A DNA stretch of 64,000 bases from Bacteroidia bacterium (GTDB lineage: Bacteria; Bacteroidota; Bacteroidia; Chitinophagales; UBA2359), in NCBI GenBank assembly GCA_030427245.1, contig JAUHXA010000008.1:62001-126000 (forward strand), given 5' to 3'. The position numbers were made by a program, and so were the translations under genes. Of this stretch, positions 18,127 to 27,047 are shown in pieces. The notes under the pieces were generated by a model. The model searched no databases, had not been told where the DNA came from, and was given only the letters and a program-made list of their open reading frames with translations. Position 1 is the stretch's first letter. Each line of letters starts with the position of its first letter.

Positions 18127-18177
18127 GATGAAAAGGTGTAATCTTCGGAAGAATGGAGAAGATTACGCCTTTTCATC
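18127..18177. repeat. Long hairpin sharing its stem with the element at 57.5 kb
   Basis: A 19-bp stem (GATGAAAAGGTGTAATCTT with AAGATTACGCCTTTTCATC, one G.U pair) encloses a 13-nt loop. The core AAAAGGTGTAATC recurs as the stem of the hairpin at 57511-57554. It lies between divergent genes, where no terminator is needed, and is flanked by low-complexity ATTGAAAATT-type DNA that fills much of 18069-18417. Confidence 0.8.
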
Positions 18178-18417
18178 AAATTTGTTTGGATATTGTACTT
18201 CCAAACCTTTGATTTTTCAAAACATCCAATCGAAACATTGTTTTTCTATCGAAGAATTGATATTTTTGTAAAGAACGTTTGTTTACAAAGAAGCCATCAT
18301 TGTTATTAAGAATCAGAACCTTTGGTACAATCCACTATTTTTAATTTTCAATTCAATATGATGTCTTTCCTTTCTTCAAACGCTCGTGCAGCCCGTCAAA
18401 TACAGCACTCACCCACA

Positions 18418-18852
18418 ATGAACTCAAAGACTATGAATACTTTCAAAATCCTTTTGGTAGAAGACGATTTATTGTTTCGGACAATGCTCGAAGACCATCT
18501 TTCACAAAATCCCAACTACGATGTAATGATGGTTTCGTGCGGGGAAGAGTGTATTGCCAACCTTGCAGTCGAGCCGAATCTGATTATCATGGACTACAAT
18601 ATGAACAGCTTCAATCGGGATGCTGCTAACGGCTTGACCACTTTGAAGATTATCAAACGATTGAAGCCCAATATTCCCGTCATTATGCTTTCAGGTGAAG
18701 ATGATACAAGCACGCTTGCAAAGGCTTTGTTTAGTGGGGCTTACAACTATATAGTCAAAGGTGACGATTCTTTTGACAAGGTCAGCACCATCATTGAAGA
18801 ATTACGGAAAGATGCGAGTATTGAAGCGAGTTTTAGAGAAAATTTTGAGTGA
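18418..18852 (+). CDS. Receiver-only response regulator (CheY-like)
   Basis: A receiver domain of about 125 residues with no output domain. Hallmarks present are the acidic pair in LLVEDD, the phospho-acceptor Asp in LIIMDYN, the conserved Ser in VIMLSGEDD and the Lys in NYIVKGDD. It probably relays phosphate between a histidine kinase and a partner or acts by direct binding; no kinase gene is nearby. The start is uncertain: ATGs at 18358, 18418 and 18433 are all in frame, and the domain begins right after the last. A strong terminator follows about 50 bp after the stop, so this is a single-gene unit. Confidence 0.85.
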   Translation: MNSKTMNTFKILLVEDDLLFRTMLEDHLSQNPNYDVMMVSCGEECIANLAVEPNLIIMDYNMNSFNRDAANGLTTLKIIKRLKPNIPVIMLSGEDDTSTLAKALFSGAYNYIVKGDDSFDKVSTIIEELRKDASIEASFRENFE

Positions 18853-18903
18853 AGATTGGAAGAAAATAGTTCATTTATAAAAAGAAGATGTTTAACTTTT
18901 CAC

Positions 18904-18944
18904 AAAAAAGCGTTCACATTATCAAAATGTTGAACGCTTTTTTT
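18904..18944 (+). terminator. Rho-independent terminator after the response regulator
   Basis: An A-run and GCGTTCA pair across a 14-nt loop with TGAACGC followed by seven T. The A/T runs make it potentially bidirectional. Confidence 0.85.
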
Positions 18945-19004
18945 AGTTTTATAGAAATTTTGGACAAAAACTTCAATCAATCATTCAATCGAATTGACAA
19001 TACT

Positions 19005-20021
19005 ATGAAACAAACAAGACGTATTTTTATCAAACGAACCAGTCAAATCACTATGGGTTTGGGCTTGGTAACAGGTATTCCATTATTGACAGGCTGCGGC
19101 AGTCCTCCTGCAAATACAACAGACGAAAAAAAAGAAACGACAGACAATCAAGCAGAAAAGAAAAGTGCGGAGAATCTGTTCTTCAAAATCTCTTTGGCAC
19201 AATGGTCGCTTCACAAATCTTTCTTTGACGGAAAACTGGACAACCTCGATTTTGCTGCAAAAGCCAAGAACGACTTTGGGATTGGAGCAATAGAGTACGT
19301 CAATCAGTTTTTCAAAGACAAAGCCGAAGACCAAACCTACCTTGCAGAAATGCGGAAACGAGCTACTGAAAATGGCGTGGAAAGCTTGTTGATTATGATT
19401 GATGGGGAAGGCGGATTGGGTGATACAGACGATGCAAAGCGCAAAGAAGCCGTTGAGAATCATTACAAATGGGTGGAAGCAGCCAAGTTTTTGGGCTGCC
19501 ATTCGATTCGGGTGAATGCCTATGGAGAAGGAACGGCTGCGGATGTGGGTAAGGCTGCAATTGACGGTTTGGGGAGTTTGGCAGAGTTTGCGGCAAAGTC
19601 GAATATCAATGTACTTGTAGAAAATCATGGGGGTTATTCTTCCAATGGTATGTGGCTCTCTAATGTGATGAAGGAAATCAACTTACCCAACTGTGGAACG
19701 CTCCCCGATTTTGGTAATTTCTGTTTGAAGCAAACGGACGAGGAAAAATGGGAAGACCGCAAATGTTTGGACGAATACGACCGCTACAAAGGAGTGGAGG
19801 AATTAATGAAACACGCCAAAGCTGTAAGTGCCAAAAGCCACAATTTTGACGAAAACGGCAACGAAACAAAGACGGACTACAAACGGATGCTTCAAATCGT
19901 AAAAGATTCGGGCTATGTAGGTTACATAGGAGTAGAATATGAAGGGAGTGCCTTATCAGAGGATGAAGGAATTAAGACAACGAAGGCATTGTTGGAGCGA
20001 GCAGGAAGGGAGGTGAGTTGA
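19005..20021 (+). CDS. Sugar phosphate isomerase/epimerase-like TIM-barrel lipoprotein (Tat)
   Basis: A 338-residue protein. The N-terminus has a twin-arginine-like motif (RRIFIKR), a hydrophobic stretch and a lipobox (LLTGCG, Cys about residue 28), suggesting Tat export followed by lipidation. The body (about residues 60-335) is a xylose-isomerase-like TIM barrel (AP endonuclease family 2). Strand ends carry the expected Glu/His/Asp metal ligands, e.g. [28 protein letters not shown] and YIGVEYEG. Such secreted family members are common in Bacteroidota that use sugars or inositols; the substrate is unknown. ATG 19005 is chosen because the signal starts there; the frame upstream runs through the preceding terminator. 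Confidence 0.85.
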   Translation: MKQTRRIFIKRTSQITMGLGLVTGIPLLTGCGSPPANTTDEKKETTDNQAEKKSAENLFFKISLAQWSLHKSFFDGKLDNLDFAAKAKNDFGIGAIEYVNQFFKDKAEDQTYLAEMRKRATENGVESLLIMIDGEGGLGDTDDAKRKEAVENHYKWVEAAKFLGCHSIRVNAYGEGTAADVGKAAIDGLGSLAEFAAKSNINVLVENHGGYSSNGMWLSNVMKEINLPNCGTLPDFGNFCLKQTDEEKWEDRKCLDEYDRYKGVEELMKHAKAVSAKSHNFDENGNETKTDYKRMLQIVKDSGYVGYIGVEYEGSALSEDEGIKTTKALLERAGREVS

Positions 20022-20170
20022 AATACAATTTCAAATGTTGAATCTATTTTTTCCGTATTACAATGGAGATAAAAGACTTTTCTTTTTGGCATAAAATTCG
20101 CAGGTTTTTAAGAAGAAGTTTCACTTCAATACCCACCTACCAAGATACTTTCAACATATTTATAAAAGTA

Positions 20171-20203
20171 AGACTACAAAAGTTTTCAAAACTTTTGTAG
20201 TCT
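20171..20203. terminator. Perfect 16-bp inverted repeat
   Basis: AGACTACAAAAGTTTT and its exact reverse complement are separated by one base, about 150 bp after the TIM-barrel stop and 14 bp before the acyltransferase start. It could act as a bidirectional terminator or a cruciform/regulatory site at the start of the downstream transcript. There is no long T-run. Confidence 0.5.
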
Positions 20204-20216
20204 ATTTTAACTGCGA

Positions 20217-20897
20217 ATGATGATTCAAAAAATAAAATCTTTGGCGAAAGAGAACCCAAAATTGAAGGGCTTTTTACTGCGAATGTTGATTCCCAAAAAC
20301 GATTTTCGACCTCGATGGTGGGTGCGAAATTTGCTAAATCCATTGAAGCACAAACGGGGCAAAGGTGTGATTATCAGAAGCAATACCCGCATGGATGTTT
20401 TGCCCTTCAATCAATTCACCATTGACGACCGCTCCTTAATAGAATCCTTTGCAGTGGTCAACAACGGTTTGGGAGATGTGCATATCGGCAAAGATACCTT
20501 GATAGGATTGTCCAATTCCTTGATTGGTCCGCTTCGAGTCGGCAACGATGTCATGTTTGCTCAGAATGTGATTTTGTCGGGATTGAACCACGGTTATGAA
20601 GACATCACAACTCCGATTCGTCAGCAAAAATGCACAACCAGCGAAATAGTCATTGAAGACAATGTTTGGATTGGAGCAAATGCAATTGTTACGGCAGGAG
20701 TTCGAGTAGGTAAAAATTCCATTGTTGCGGCAGGAAGTGTTGTCACCAAAGACGTACCACCTTATACAATTGCAGCAGGAAATCCCGCAAAACCAATAAA
20801 GCAGTATAATTTTGAGACAGAAACTTGGGAAAAAATCCATCGTACTAAAACCCATTCAAGCGAAAAGTCAAATTTTAGTTTAAAAACGGAGCATTAG
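20217..20897 (+). CDS. Left-handed beta-helix acyltransferase (hexapeptide repeat family)
   Basis: A 226-residue cytoplasmic enzyme. After a Lys-rich N-terminus, residues about 75-200 carry imperfect hexapeptide repeats (IGKDTLIGLSNSLIGPLRVG, then IEDNVWIGANAIVTAGVRVG, NSIVAAGSVVTKDVPPYTIAAGNPAK). This is the left-handed parallel beta-helix of the LacA/CysE/WbbJ acetyltransferases. The catalytic His is probably that in LSGLNHGYED. It transfers an acyl group, usually acetyl from acetyl-CoA, to a sugar or surface-polysaccharide intermediate; the acceptor is unknown. Two adjacent ATGs (20217 and 20220) are possible starts. Confidence 0.85.
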   Translation: MMIQKIKSLAKENPKLKGFLLRMLIPKNDFRPRWWVRNLLNPLKHKRGKGVIIRSNTRMDVLPFNQFTIDDRSLIESFAVVNNGLGDVHIGKDTLIGLSNSLIGPLRVGNDVMFAQNVILSGLNHGYEDITTPIRQQKCTTSEIVIEDNVWIGANAIVTAGVRVGKNSIVAAGSVVTKDVPPYTIAAGNPAKPIKQYNFETETWEKIHRTKTHSSEKSNFSLKTEH

Positions 20898-20971
20898 ATA
20901 AATTGTTGAATATTTTGGTTTTCCTCTTTTTGCTATCATATTTTCAATACAAACCTTAAAGTCTTTTAGCC

Positions 20972-20979
20972 TATCTTTG
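20972..20979 (+). promoter_or_regulatory. Possible -7 element (TATCTTTG) for the WS/DGAT gene
   Basis: TATCTTTG fits TAnnTTTG and lies 30 bp before the ATG at 21010. No clear -33 TTG was found. Confidence 0.5.
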
Positions 20980-21009
20980 TGTTCCAAAAAATTAAACAAC
21001 ACTTCCAAT

Positions 21010-22791
21010 ATGCTAAATAAAATTATCCAACAATTCAACTCTCCAAACATTGAAGCCATCTCAGGTTTAGATGCCACATTTTTGTATGGTGAAACCCCCA
21101 CCAGCCCTATGCACGTAGGTAGTGTAGTTATCATTGAAGACTCGCTAAAGTTTGAAACTTTCCGCAAAATCATTCTTTCTCGCATTCACCAAATTCCCAA
21201 AATGCGCCAAAGATTGGTGTCCGTACCTTTGAGTTTGGACTACCCTTATTGGGTAGACGATCCCGATTTTGACATCAATATGCACATGAACCACATTGCC
21301 TTACCTCAACCTGGTGGATGGCAAGAACTACGGAAAACAGCCTCTCAGATATTCAGCGAGCATTTAGACCGTTCTCGTCCTTTGTGGTCCTTTACTTTTG
21401 TAGAAGGATTGAACACCATTCCACAAGTTCCAAAAGGTTCGGTAGCGATTATCGCCAAAATTCATCATGTAGCTATTGATGGTGTAGCAGGTGCAGGAAT
21501 TTTGAGTGTGATATATGATATGAGCCCCAAGGTCAGGGAGATTCCCGAACCCAGGCCTTATAAGCCTGCGCCATTGCCCAATGAGTTGTCGTTGATAGCC
21601 AAAAGTACGGTGAGTTTTGCGACCAATCCTTTAAAGTTTCCCAAGCTGATTTCCAATACTTTGACTGCAACGGTCAAGGCAGGCGTACTTTCTCGTGTTC
21701 AACGATTAGAACCGCCTCCAACACCCTTTACAGCCCCTTCTACGCCCTTGAATGGCATCATTTCCTCAAGACGCAAATGGAATGCTTCAATTTTGTCTTT
21801 GGAGCGAATCAAAACCTTGAAAAACATCATGCAAACAACCGTCAATGATGTAATGTTGGCGATTTGTGCGGGCGCATTGCGACGGTATTTGTTGGAAAAA
21901 AACAAGTTACCGAAAAAATCATTGGTAGCGCTTGTTCCGCTTTCGACTCGTACAAAAGAAGAAGCCAATCAAGGCGGCAATCAAATTTCTTCGATGTTGC
22001 TGCAATTGGCAACCCATATTGAAGACCCCATAGAACGTTTGGAGGTCATTCATGAAAATGCCATGCGAGCAAAAGCCTATCAGAAAGCTTTGGGCGCAAA
22101 AACTTTGGGCAATTTGGCAGAAATGGTGCCTTTTGGTTTGGCCAATCAAGCAGCTCGTTTGTACTCTCGCTTTCATTTGGCGGAGAATCACAAACCCGTT
22201 TTCAATGTATTGATTACCAATGTTCCTGGCCCTAATTTTCCGTTGTATATCAATGGGCACAAAGTCTTGTCCATCATGGGAATGGCTCCTGTCATTGACG
22301 GTATGGGGTTGATTATCACGATTTTTAGCTACAATGGATTGGTAATGCTTTGTCCAACAGCGGACGCTAAATCTATGCCCGATTTGGATACTTTTTCTCG
22401 TTATCTAAGAGAATCGTCTAATGAAATGGAGGAGGTGATATTGAAGTTGGCAAAAGAAAAAGCAGCCGCAGAAGCGACTAAAATTACTAATGAAAGCCCT
22501 GCTCAGTTCTTCGAAAAATTGCAGAATCATTTGAACGAAAATCCTATTGAAGCGAAGGGATTGATTCAAATCAATGTGACAGGTTCGGTAGCTGCAAAGT
22601 GGAGTGTAGATTTAACTGCTTCTCCTGCAACGGTTGTAGAAGGTCAAGTGGAAAATCCCGATTTGACACTGACTATTCGCAATGACCACTTGAAGAAAAT
22701 TGCCGAAGGGGAATTAGATATGCAAATGGCAATTGTTCAAGGGCGATTGAAGGTAGAGGGTGATAAGAGTTTGTTGGAGATTTTTAAATAG
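21010..22791 (+). CDS. Wax ester synthase/diacylglycerol acyltransferase with C-terminal SCP2 domain
   Basis: A 593-residue WS/DGAT enzyme that would acylate diacylglycerol or a fatty alcohol with acyl-CoA to make storage lipid. It starts with the family's LDATFLYGETPTSPMHVG block, carries the catalytic HHxxxDG motif at 152-158 (HHVAIDG), and has the later PLSTR and NVPGP motifs. Family members usually end near 460-480 residues; here the last 105 or so residues form an SCP2-like sterol/lipid carrier domain (GLIQINVTGSVAAKW, ending EGDKSLLEIFK). The fused carrier could present or shuttle the lipid substrate, which is inference. The 3' end overlaps by 8 bp that of the convergent acyltransferase fusion, whose product could feed it. 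ATG 21010 is the first true start. Confidence 0.9.
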   Translation: MLNKIIQQFNSPNIEAISGLDATFLYGETPTSPMHVGSVVIIEDSLKFETFRKIILSRIHQIPKMRQRLVSVPLSLDYPYWVDDPDFDINMHMNHIALPQPGGWQELRKTASQIFSEHLDRSRPLWSFTFVEGLNTIPQVPKGSVAIIAKIHHVAIDGVAGAGILSVIYDMSPKVREIPEPRPYKPAPLPNELSLIAKSTVSFATNPLKFPKLISNTLTATVKAGVLSRVQRLEPPPTPFTAPSTPLNGIISSRRKWNASILSLERIKTLKNIMQTTVNDVMLAICAGALRRYLLEKNKLPKKSLVALVPLSTRTKEEANQGGNQISSMLLQLATHIEDPIERLEVIHENAMRAKAYQKALGAKTLGNLAEMVPFGLANQAARLYSRFHLAENHKPVFNVLITNVPGPNFPLYINGHKVLSIMGMAPVIDGMGLIITIFSYNGLVMLCPTADAKSMPDLDTFSRYLRESSNEMEEVILKLAKEKAAAEATKITNESPAQFFEKLQNHLNENPIEAKGLIQINVTGSVAAKWSVDLTASPATVVEGQVENPDLTLTIRNDHLKKIAEGELDMQMAIVQGRLKVEGDKSLLEIFK

Positions 22792-25700
22792 CTTGCCCCA
22801 ACTCCTCCAAAAACAAATTTCGCACTCCTTCAATACGTTCTTCTAAATCCTCCAAAACCCAATCATGCGTAGAAATAGGGGGGAGAACGGTGATTTTGAC
22901 CAAAGCAGGACGGAAAACAATTGCTCCTTTGGGCATCGCATCATAGGCATTCTTGATGACAATCGGCACCAAAGGCACACCCGCTTGCATGGCGATTCGG
23001 AAAGCCCCTTTTTTGAATGTGCCCAAAGAATAGTCTTTGCTGCGTGTCCCCTCTGGAAAAATCATGATGGATTTTCCTTTTAGCAAAGCATCCTGAGCCG
23101 GCTTCAAGGCTTCAATGGACTTTTTGCGATTACCTCTATCCAAAAAGATGGTGTTGCCTGCTATCAACATAGGTCCAATCAAAGGATGGTTTCGCAATTC
23201 TTTTTTGGCGACTCCAACAATATCTCTCCTCAATAATTTGGCGACAATCAGCAAATCTGCACTGCTCTGGTGATTCATAATGAATACAGCAGGGCGATTC
23301 TCCAAATATTCTTCTCCTTTGACTGCCAAACTGATGCCCGCCATTGAAGTAGCCAAATCCCCAAAAACTGCCGTCATAGAATTGACCCCGCTTGAGCGAG
23401 AAAGGGTAAGTGCGCTTTTGGACAAACCCGATACCACTGCTGGAAAAAGCGTGCCTGTTGCCAAGGCCGTACGCACCACATTGGCAATGCCCGTTTTGGG
23501 TCTTTCACCAAAGTTCTCTACCTGCCAACCTCTCTGAAATGCCAAAGCCGCCAATTTGTTGTCTGGATTCATTGGTCGAGGTTTCCCCACCGATTCCAAC
23601 AAGGGTAAATCCTCAATGCTGTCTGTATAAAAATAACTTTTGGACATATCCAATTGATATTCTTCCGCCAGTTGATGAGCATAATAAGCTTTGCCTTCGC
23701 CCCAACAAGTCGGTTCAATCATCTTACCTGTGAACTTACCATCTTTCACTTCTACCCTCGTACACATCACATGCTCAATGCCCAAATCCCTTGCAATCGG
23801 GTTGACTTGGTAGGGTGTTGCAGCCGAAATAATGGCGACGGTATGTCCTTTAGCTTGATGTGCGGCAACCAAAGCACGAGATTCGGAATAGATGGAATGA
23901 GCCAAATATTTGAGGTAAACATCTTCGCCAACTTCTGCAAAACCATGTTCTTCCATACCTTTGATTCCTAAAGTGCTGACCGAAATCAAACCCGCAAAAT
24001 TGCGATTGCCGATGGCATAAACCAATACGCCCATGAACTGTGCAATGGCTTCTTTGGGCGACATTTTGCCGCCTAAAATGCGAGAACGGAAAAACTCAGT
24101 AGCAGAATAACCACTGATAAGCGTTCTGTCCAAGTCGAAAAATGCACCAATATGTGCGCCTGATTCGCCTTCAAGAATGGGTGCAACGATGTTTTCTGTT
24201 CTCGACCCTGGCACAATGCTTCTTTCGATTGGAACTGCCATTGCAGGCGTTTCTAAGGCATTTTCCAAAGTCACCTTTTGCATCAGCTGAATAGAATTTG
24301 CCAATTGCTCCAGTTCCTCCAAAAAGGCATGGATGGCTTCTTTTTTATCATCCAAAATAGTCGGAATCAATCCTCGGTGTTTTACCAAACGAATACCGTT
24401 TTGCAGAAAAGGTTTGGAAACGGCTTCGATTCGGCGAATCTGCCCTTGCCATTCCATTTCTTCTCCTTTTACAAAACAAAAATCTGCAAATTGTTGGTCG
24501 TCAAATTCTTGCATGATATCCCATTGCAGTAAGGCTTGTCCAACAACTTGATAAGCTTCAATGTAGTTGAACAGTACTACAGGTGAAATCAACACTTCTT
24601 TTTTCTTCATCAAATCCACCAAATCCGTTTCGGGATTGAAGAGGAAAGACCGCCAATTTGGGTCTAAAAAATTCAAGTCTGCTTCAATTTCGTCTGTAAA
24701 ATCCGCACGATTGGAGTAGAAAAATTCAAACTTAAACAAATCCCTTAAAGACATGATTTTGGTCCAAAAAGCCAGCTCCCTGTTTTCCGCATCGGTTTCT
24801 GCAATGTGCAAGAGCGCCAACTCGATAAAGGAAGGATGGTAAAAGTGATGCACCGCCATGTTTGCATAGTAGGTGTTTTGCATATAGTGTGCTTTGGAGA
24901 TGGTGTATTTCGCATTTTGACCTTCTCCTTGCAGTACAAAAAGTTTTTGTTTGACCAACAAATTCAAAGCCGACTGTACGCTTTCTCCGATTGGTTTGCC
25001 TCGATCTATCAAGGCGTGTTTGTGATGACTTTCGATGAACCGCATCAAAGTAGATACATAGTTTTCCAGAGCTCGCTTGTTGAGCGAAAACTTGCTCAAC
25101 AAGGTGATACAGAGCAGTGAAGTAGTGGTGATGGGAGTGATTTGATTGATGTTTCGCACCAAGTCAAAGGCAAAATTGGGGATATTTTTTTTCAGTAAAC
25201 TCGCATCATCCATCTCAATATCCGCATCTCCTTTCTCCAGTTCGCTTGCTGCAACAGGTTCTCCAAAACGTATGGAAATCTTACCCAATTTTGTCCCCAT
25301 TTTGCGAACATAGTCTATCATCCATGTCAGGCTTTCCGCTTTCTTTTTCTTTCCTCGACCTTCTGCGGTCATTTCTGTTACATCGGGAATCAAATCATAG
25401 ACCACCGAAACGGGTATATATTTGACGGTTTCTTTTGAAGAATATTCCCCTTCCATGATGTATTTCAAAATACCCATCTGAGGCCACACCAGTTTGCCAG
25501 TGCGGGAACGTGTACCTTCAATCGCCCACATAAAACTCGCTTTTTCGTCCACCAAAGTAGCAATGTAATGCCGCAAAGTAGCCTTATAAACCAAGTTGTC
25601 TTTGAAAGAACGGCGAATGAAAATCACCCCTGCCTGTCGCCCCAATTGACCCATTCCTGCAAAGCTCAAATTAATACCACCAAAAGTGTAAGGCAAAGGC

Positions 25701-26029
25701 AGCCCATAACGAGCCAAAACAGCCATCAAAACGGGCATATCCAAATAGGTTTTGTGGGTCATCACAAAAGCTATCGGATGTCGGCGCATGAGCTTGGTGA
25801 GTTTTTTGATTTGTGCCGAATTGGTGTCGATTTCTTTGTCATAGGCACGAGACAAAGCGTATTCTATGCCTTGTACAGCCACCATATTGCCGATAGGATG
25901 CTGTTCGCTATATAGTTCTTTGAGGTATTTTTTGGCTTCTTTGTTGACCTTCCGAATGGTCTGATTTTGTTGTTCCGCTATTGCAGCTAAGGTATCTTGA
26001 AATTTTGGGTCTTCGAGAAAGTGTTTCAT
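22784..26029 (-). CDS. Three-domain fusion: PlsB-like acyltransferase, HAD phosphatase, PlsC-like acyltransferase
   Basis: A 1081-residue protein with three modules. Residues about 1-590 are a PlsB-like glycerol-3-phosphate acyltransferase (HX4D at His92-Asp97, THKTYLD; EGTRSR near 170). Residues about 620-840 are a HAD-IB/SerB-like hydrolase (FDLDRTL near 628). Residues about 880-1081 are a PlsC-like lysophosphatidate acyltransferase (NHQSSAD, His920-Asp925; FPEGTRSKD). Chemically it could take glycerol-3-phosphate to phosphatidate and possibly dephosphorylate it to diacylglycerol. A HAD-PlsC fusion is known in mycobacteria; adding PlsB is rarer. Its stop overlaps the convergent WS/DGAT, the enzyme that would use the diacylglycerol. 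The ATG at 26027-26029 is preferred to an upstream TTG. Confidence 0.9.
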   Translation of the reverse strand: MKHFLEDPKFQDTLAAIAEQQNQTIRKVNKEAKKYLKELYSEQHPIGNMVAVQGIEYALSRAYDKEIDTNSAQIKKLTKLMRRHPIAFVMTHKTYLDMPVLMAVLARYGLPLPYTFGGINLSFAGMGQLGRQAGVIFIRRSFKDNLVYKATLRHYIATLVDEKASFMWAIEGTRSRTGKLVWPQMGILKYIMEGEYSSKETVKYIPVSVVYDLIPDVTEMTAEGRGKKKKAESLTWMIDYVRKMGTKLGKISIRFGEPVAASELEKGDADIEMDDASLLKKNIPNFAFDLVRNINQITPITTTSLLCITLLSKFSLNKRALENYVSTLMRFIESHHKHALIDRGKPIGESVQSALNLLVKQKLFVLQGEGQNAKYTISKAHYMQNTYYANMAVHHFYHPSFIELALLHIAETDAENRELAFWTKIMSLRDLFKFEFFYSNRADFTDEIEADLNFLDPNWRSFLFNPETDLVDLMKKKEVLISPVVLFNYIEAYQVVGQALLQWDIMQEFDDQQFADFCFVKGEEMEWQGQIRRIEAVSKPFLQNGIRLVKHRGLIPTILDDKKEAIHAFLEELEQLANSIQLMQKVTLENALETPAMAVPIERSIVPGSRTENIVAPILEGESGAHIGAFFDLDRTLISGYSATEFFRSRILGGKMSPKEAIAQFMGVLVYAIGNRNFAGLISVSTLGIKGMEEHGFAEVGEDVYLKYLAHSIYSESRALVAAHQAKGHTVAIISAATPYQVNPIARDLGIEHVMCTRVEVKDGKFTGKMIEPTCWGEGKAYYAHQLAEEYQLDMSKSYFYTDSIEDLPLLESVGKPRPMNPDNKLAALAFQRGWQVENFGERPKTGIANVVRTALATGTLFPAVVSGLSKSALTLSRSSGVNSMTAVFGDLATSMAGISLAVKGEEYLENRPAVFIMNHQSSADLLIVAKLLRRDIVGVAKKELRNHPLIGPMLIAGNTIFLDRGNRKKSIEALKPAQDALLKGKSIMIFPEGTRSKDYSLGTFKKGAFRIAMQAGVPLVPIVIKNAYDAMPKGAIVFRPALVKITVLPPISTHDWVLEDLEERIEGVRNLFLEELGQAI

Positions 26030-26047
26030 TTGCTTACGTTGTTTGTG

Positions 26048-26055
26048 CAAATTTA
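26048..26055 (-). promoter_or_regulatory. Likely -7 element (TAAATTTG) for the acyltransferase fusion
   Basis: On the minus strand TAAATTTG matches TAnnTTTG and lies 18 bp before the ATG at 26029. The implied leader is very short. Confidence 0.55.
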
Positions 26056-26170
26056 AGGTATTGCTTGGGAATAATCGTTTTTAGAGTGCTTTGTCTTAGT
26101 TTTTTAGTTCACTAAAATATGATATAATGGTATCTTGCCTTTTGATTCTCAAATTTCAAAACCAATCTTC

Positions 26171-26839
26171 ATGTCACAATCTTACGTCCAAAAAATTGAT
26201 AAATATTTCAGACCACAGACTAACACCCAAAATGCTCCTGCAATGTCAAAGTACATGTGAAACTTGTTTCCCTATTTGGGCATCAAATCTCCCCAACGAA
26301 AAGAACTCACCAAATCTTTCATTGCAGAAAATGGACTTCCTTCAAAGGTGGAGTTAGAGAAAGTGGTGAAGGGGCTTTGGGATTTACCCGAGCGAGAATT
26401 TCACTACATAGCGATTGATTTGGTAGGCAAGTGGGCGAAAAAATTGGAGGAGAAAGACCTTGAATTGTTGGAATATATGATTGTCAACAAATCGTGGTGG
26501 GATACGGTGGACACGACTGCAAAATATGTAGGCGTTTTCTTCAAAAAACATCCTGAGCTCACCAAACCGACTACTCTCCGTTGGATTACCTCCGACAACA
26601 TGTGGCTGCAACGAATGGCAATCATCTTTCAGTTGGCGTACAAAAAAGATACAGATGTCGACTTGTTGTTTGAATATGTCTTGCGAAAAGCCGACTCGGA
26701 GGAATTTTTCATTCAAAAGGCGATTGGCTGGGCTTTGCGACAATATGCTAAAATAGATGCTGCGGAGGTGAAACGTTTTGTGGAGGTGACGGATTTGAAG
26801 CCTTTGAGTAGGAGGGAGGCTTTGAAGCATTTTAAATAG
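26171..26839 (+). pseudogene. DNA alkylation repair (AlkD-type HEAT) protein gene with in-frame TGA
   Basis: The 223-codon frame from ATG 26171 encodes an AlkD-like HEAT-repeat DNA glycosylase: an opening YVQKIDKYFRP helix, the motif LFPYLGIKSPQRKEL, WDLPEREFHYIAID, and a C-terminal WALRQYAK helix. AlkD enzymes excise bulky N3/N7-alkylated bases. Codon 30 is TGA (26258-26260) within YM-stop-NLFPYLGI; family members usually have Arg or Lys there, so CGA-to-TGA is the simplest cause. The downstream 192 codons are undamaged, and a shortened product from TTG 26264 would lack the first helix. Recent inactivation or sequencing error are both possible. Confidence 0.8.
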
Positions 26840-26982
26840 CAGAGATTTTTTTATAGTATTCTTGAGTTTTTGAGAAAGTTTTGTTATCTTGCAAAAGAAT
26901 GGGGATTCAACACTGAAAAATAAATGTTTAAACCTATTTCTTAACCACTCAAAAAAACACAATTAACTGAACTTAAAAGGAA

Positions 26983-27047
26983 CCTTTCCTTTCCTTTCCT
27001 TTCCTTTCCTTTCCTTTCCTTTCCTTTCCTTTCCTTTCCTTTCCTTT
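26983..27047 (+). repeat. Pentanucleotide microsatellite (CCTTT)13
   Basis: Thirteen perfect CCTTT copies lie in the 398-bp gap before the surface-protein island, 190 bp upstream of the first gene's ATG. The stretch continues with a further near-copy. No frame runs through it. The rest of the gap holds the palindrome ATTGCTT-T-AAGCAAT (27103-27117) and AT-rich leader. Confidence 0.97.

Noticed and set aside
8156-26839. Stop-codon reassignment explaining the two interrupted genes
   Set aside because: One interruption is TAA and the other TGA, and both codons, with TAG, are used as normal stops throughout the window.
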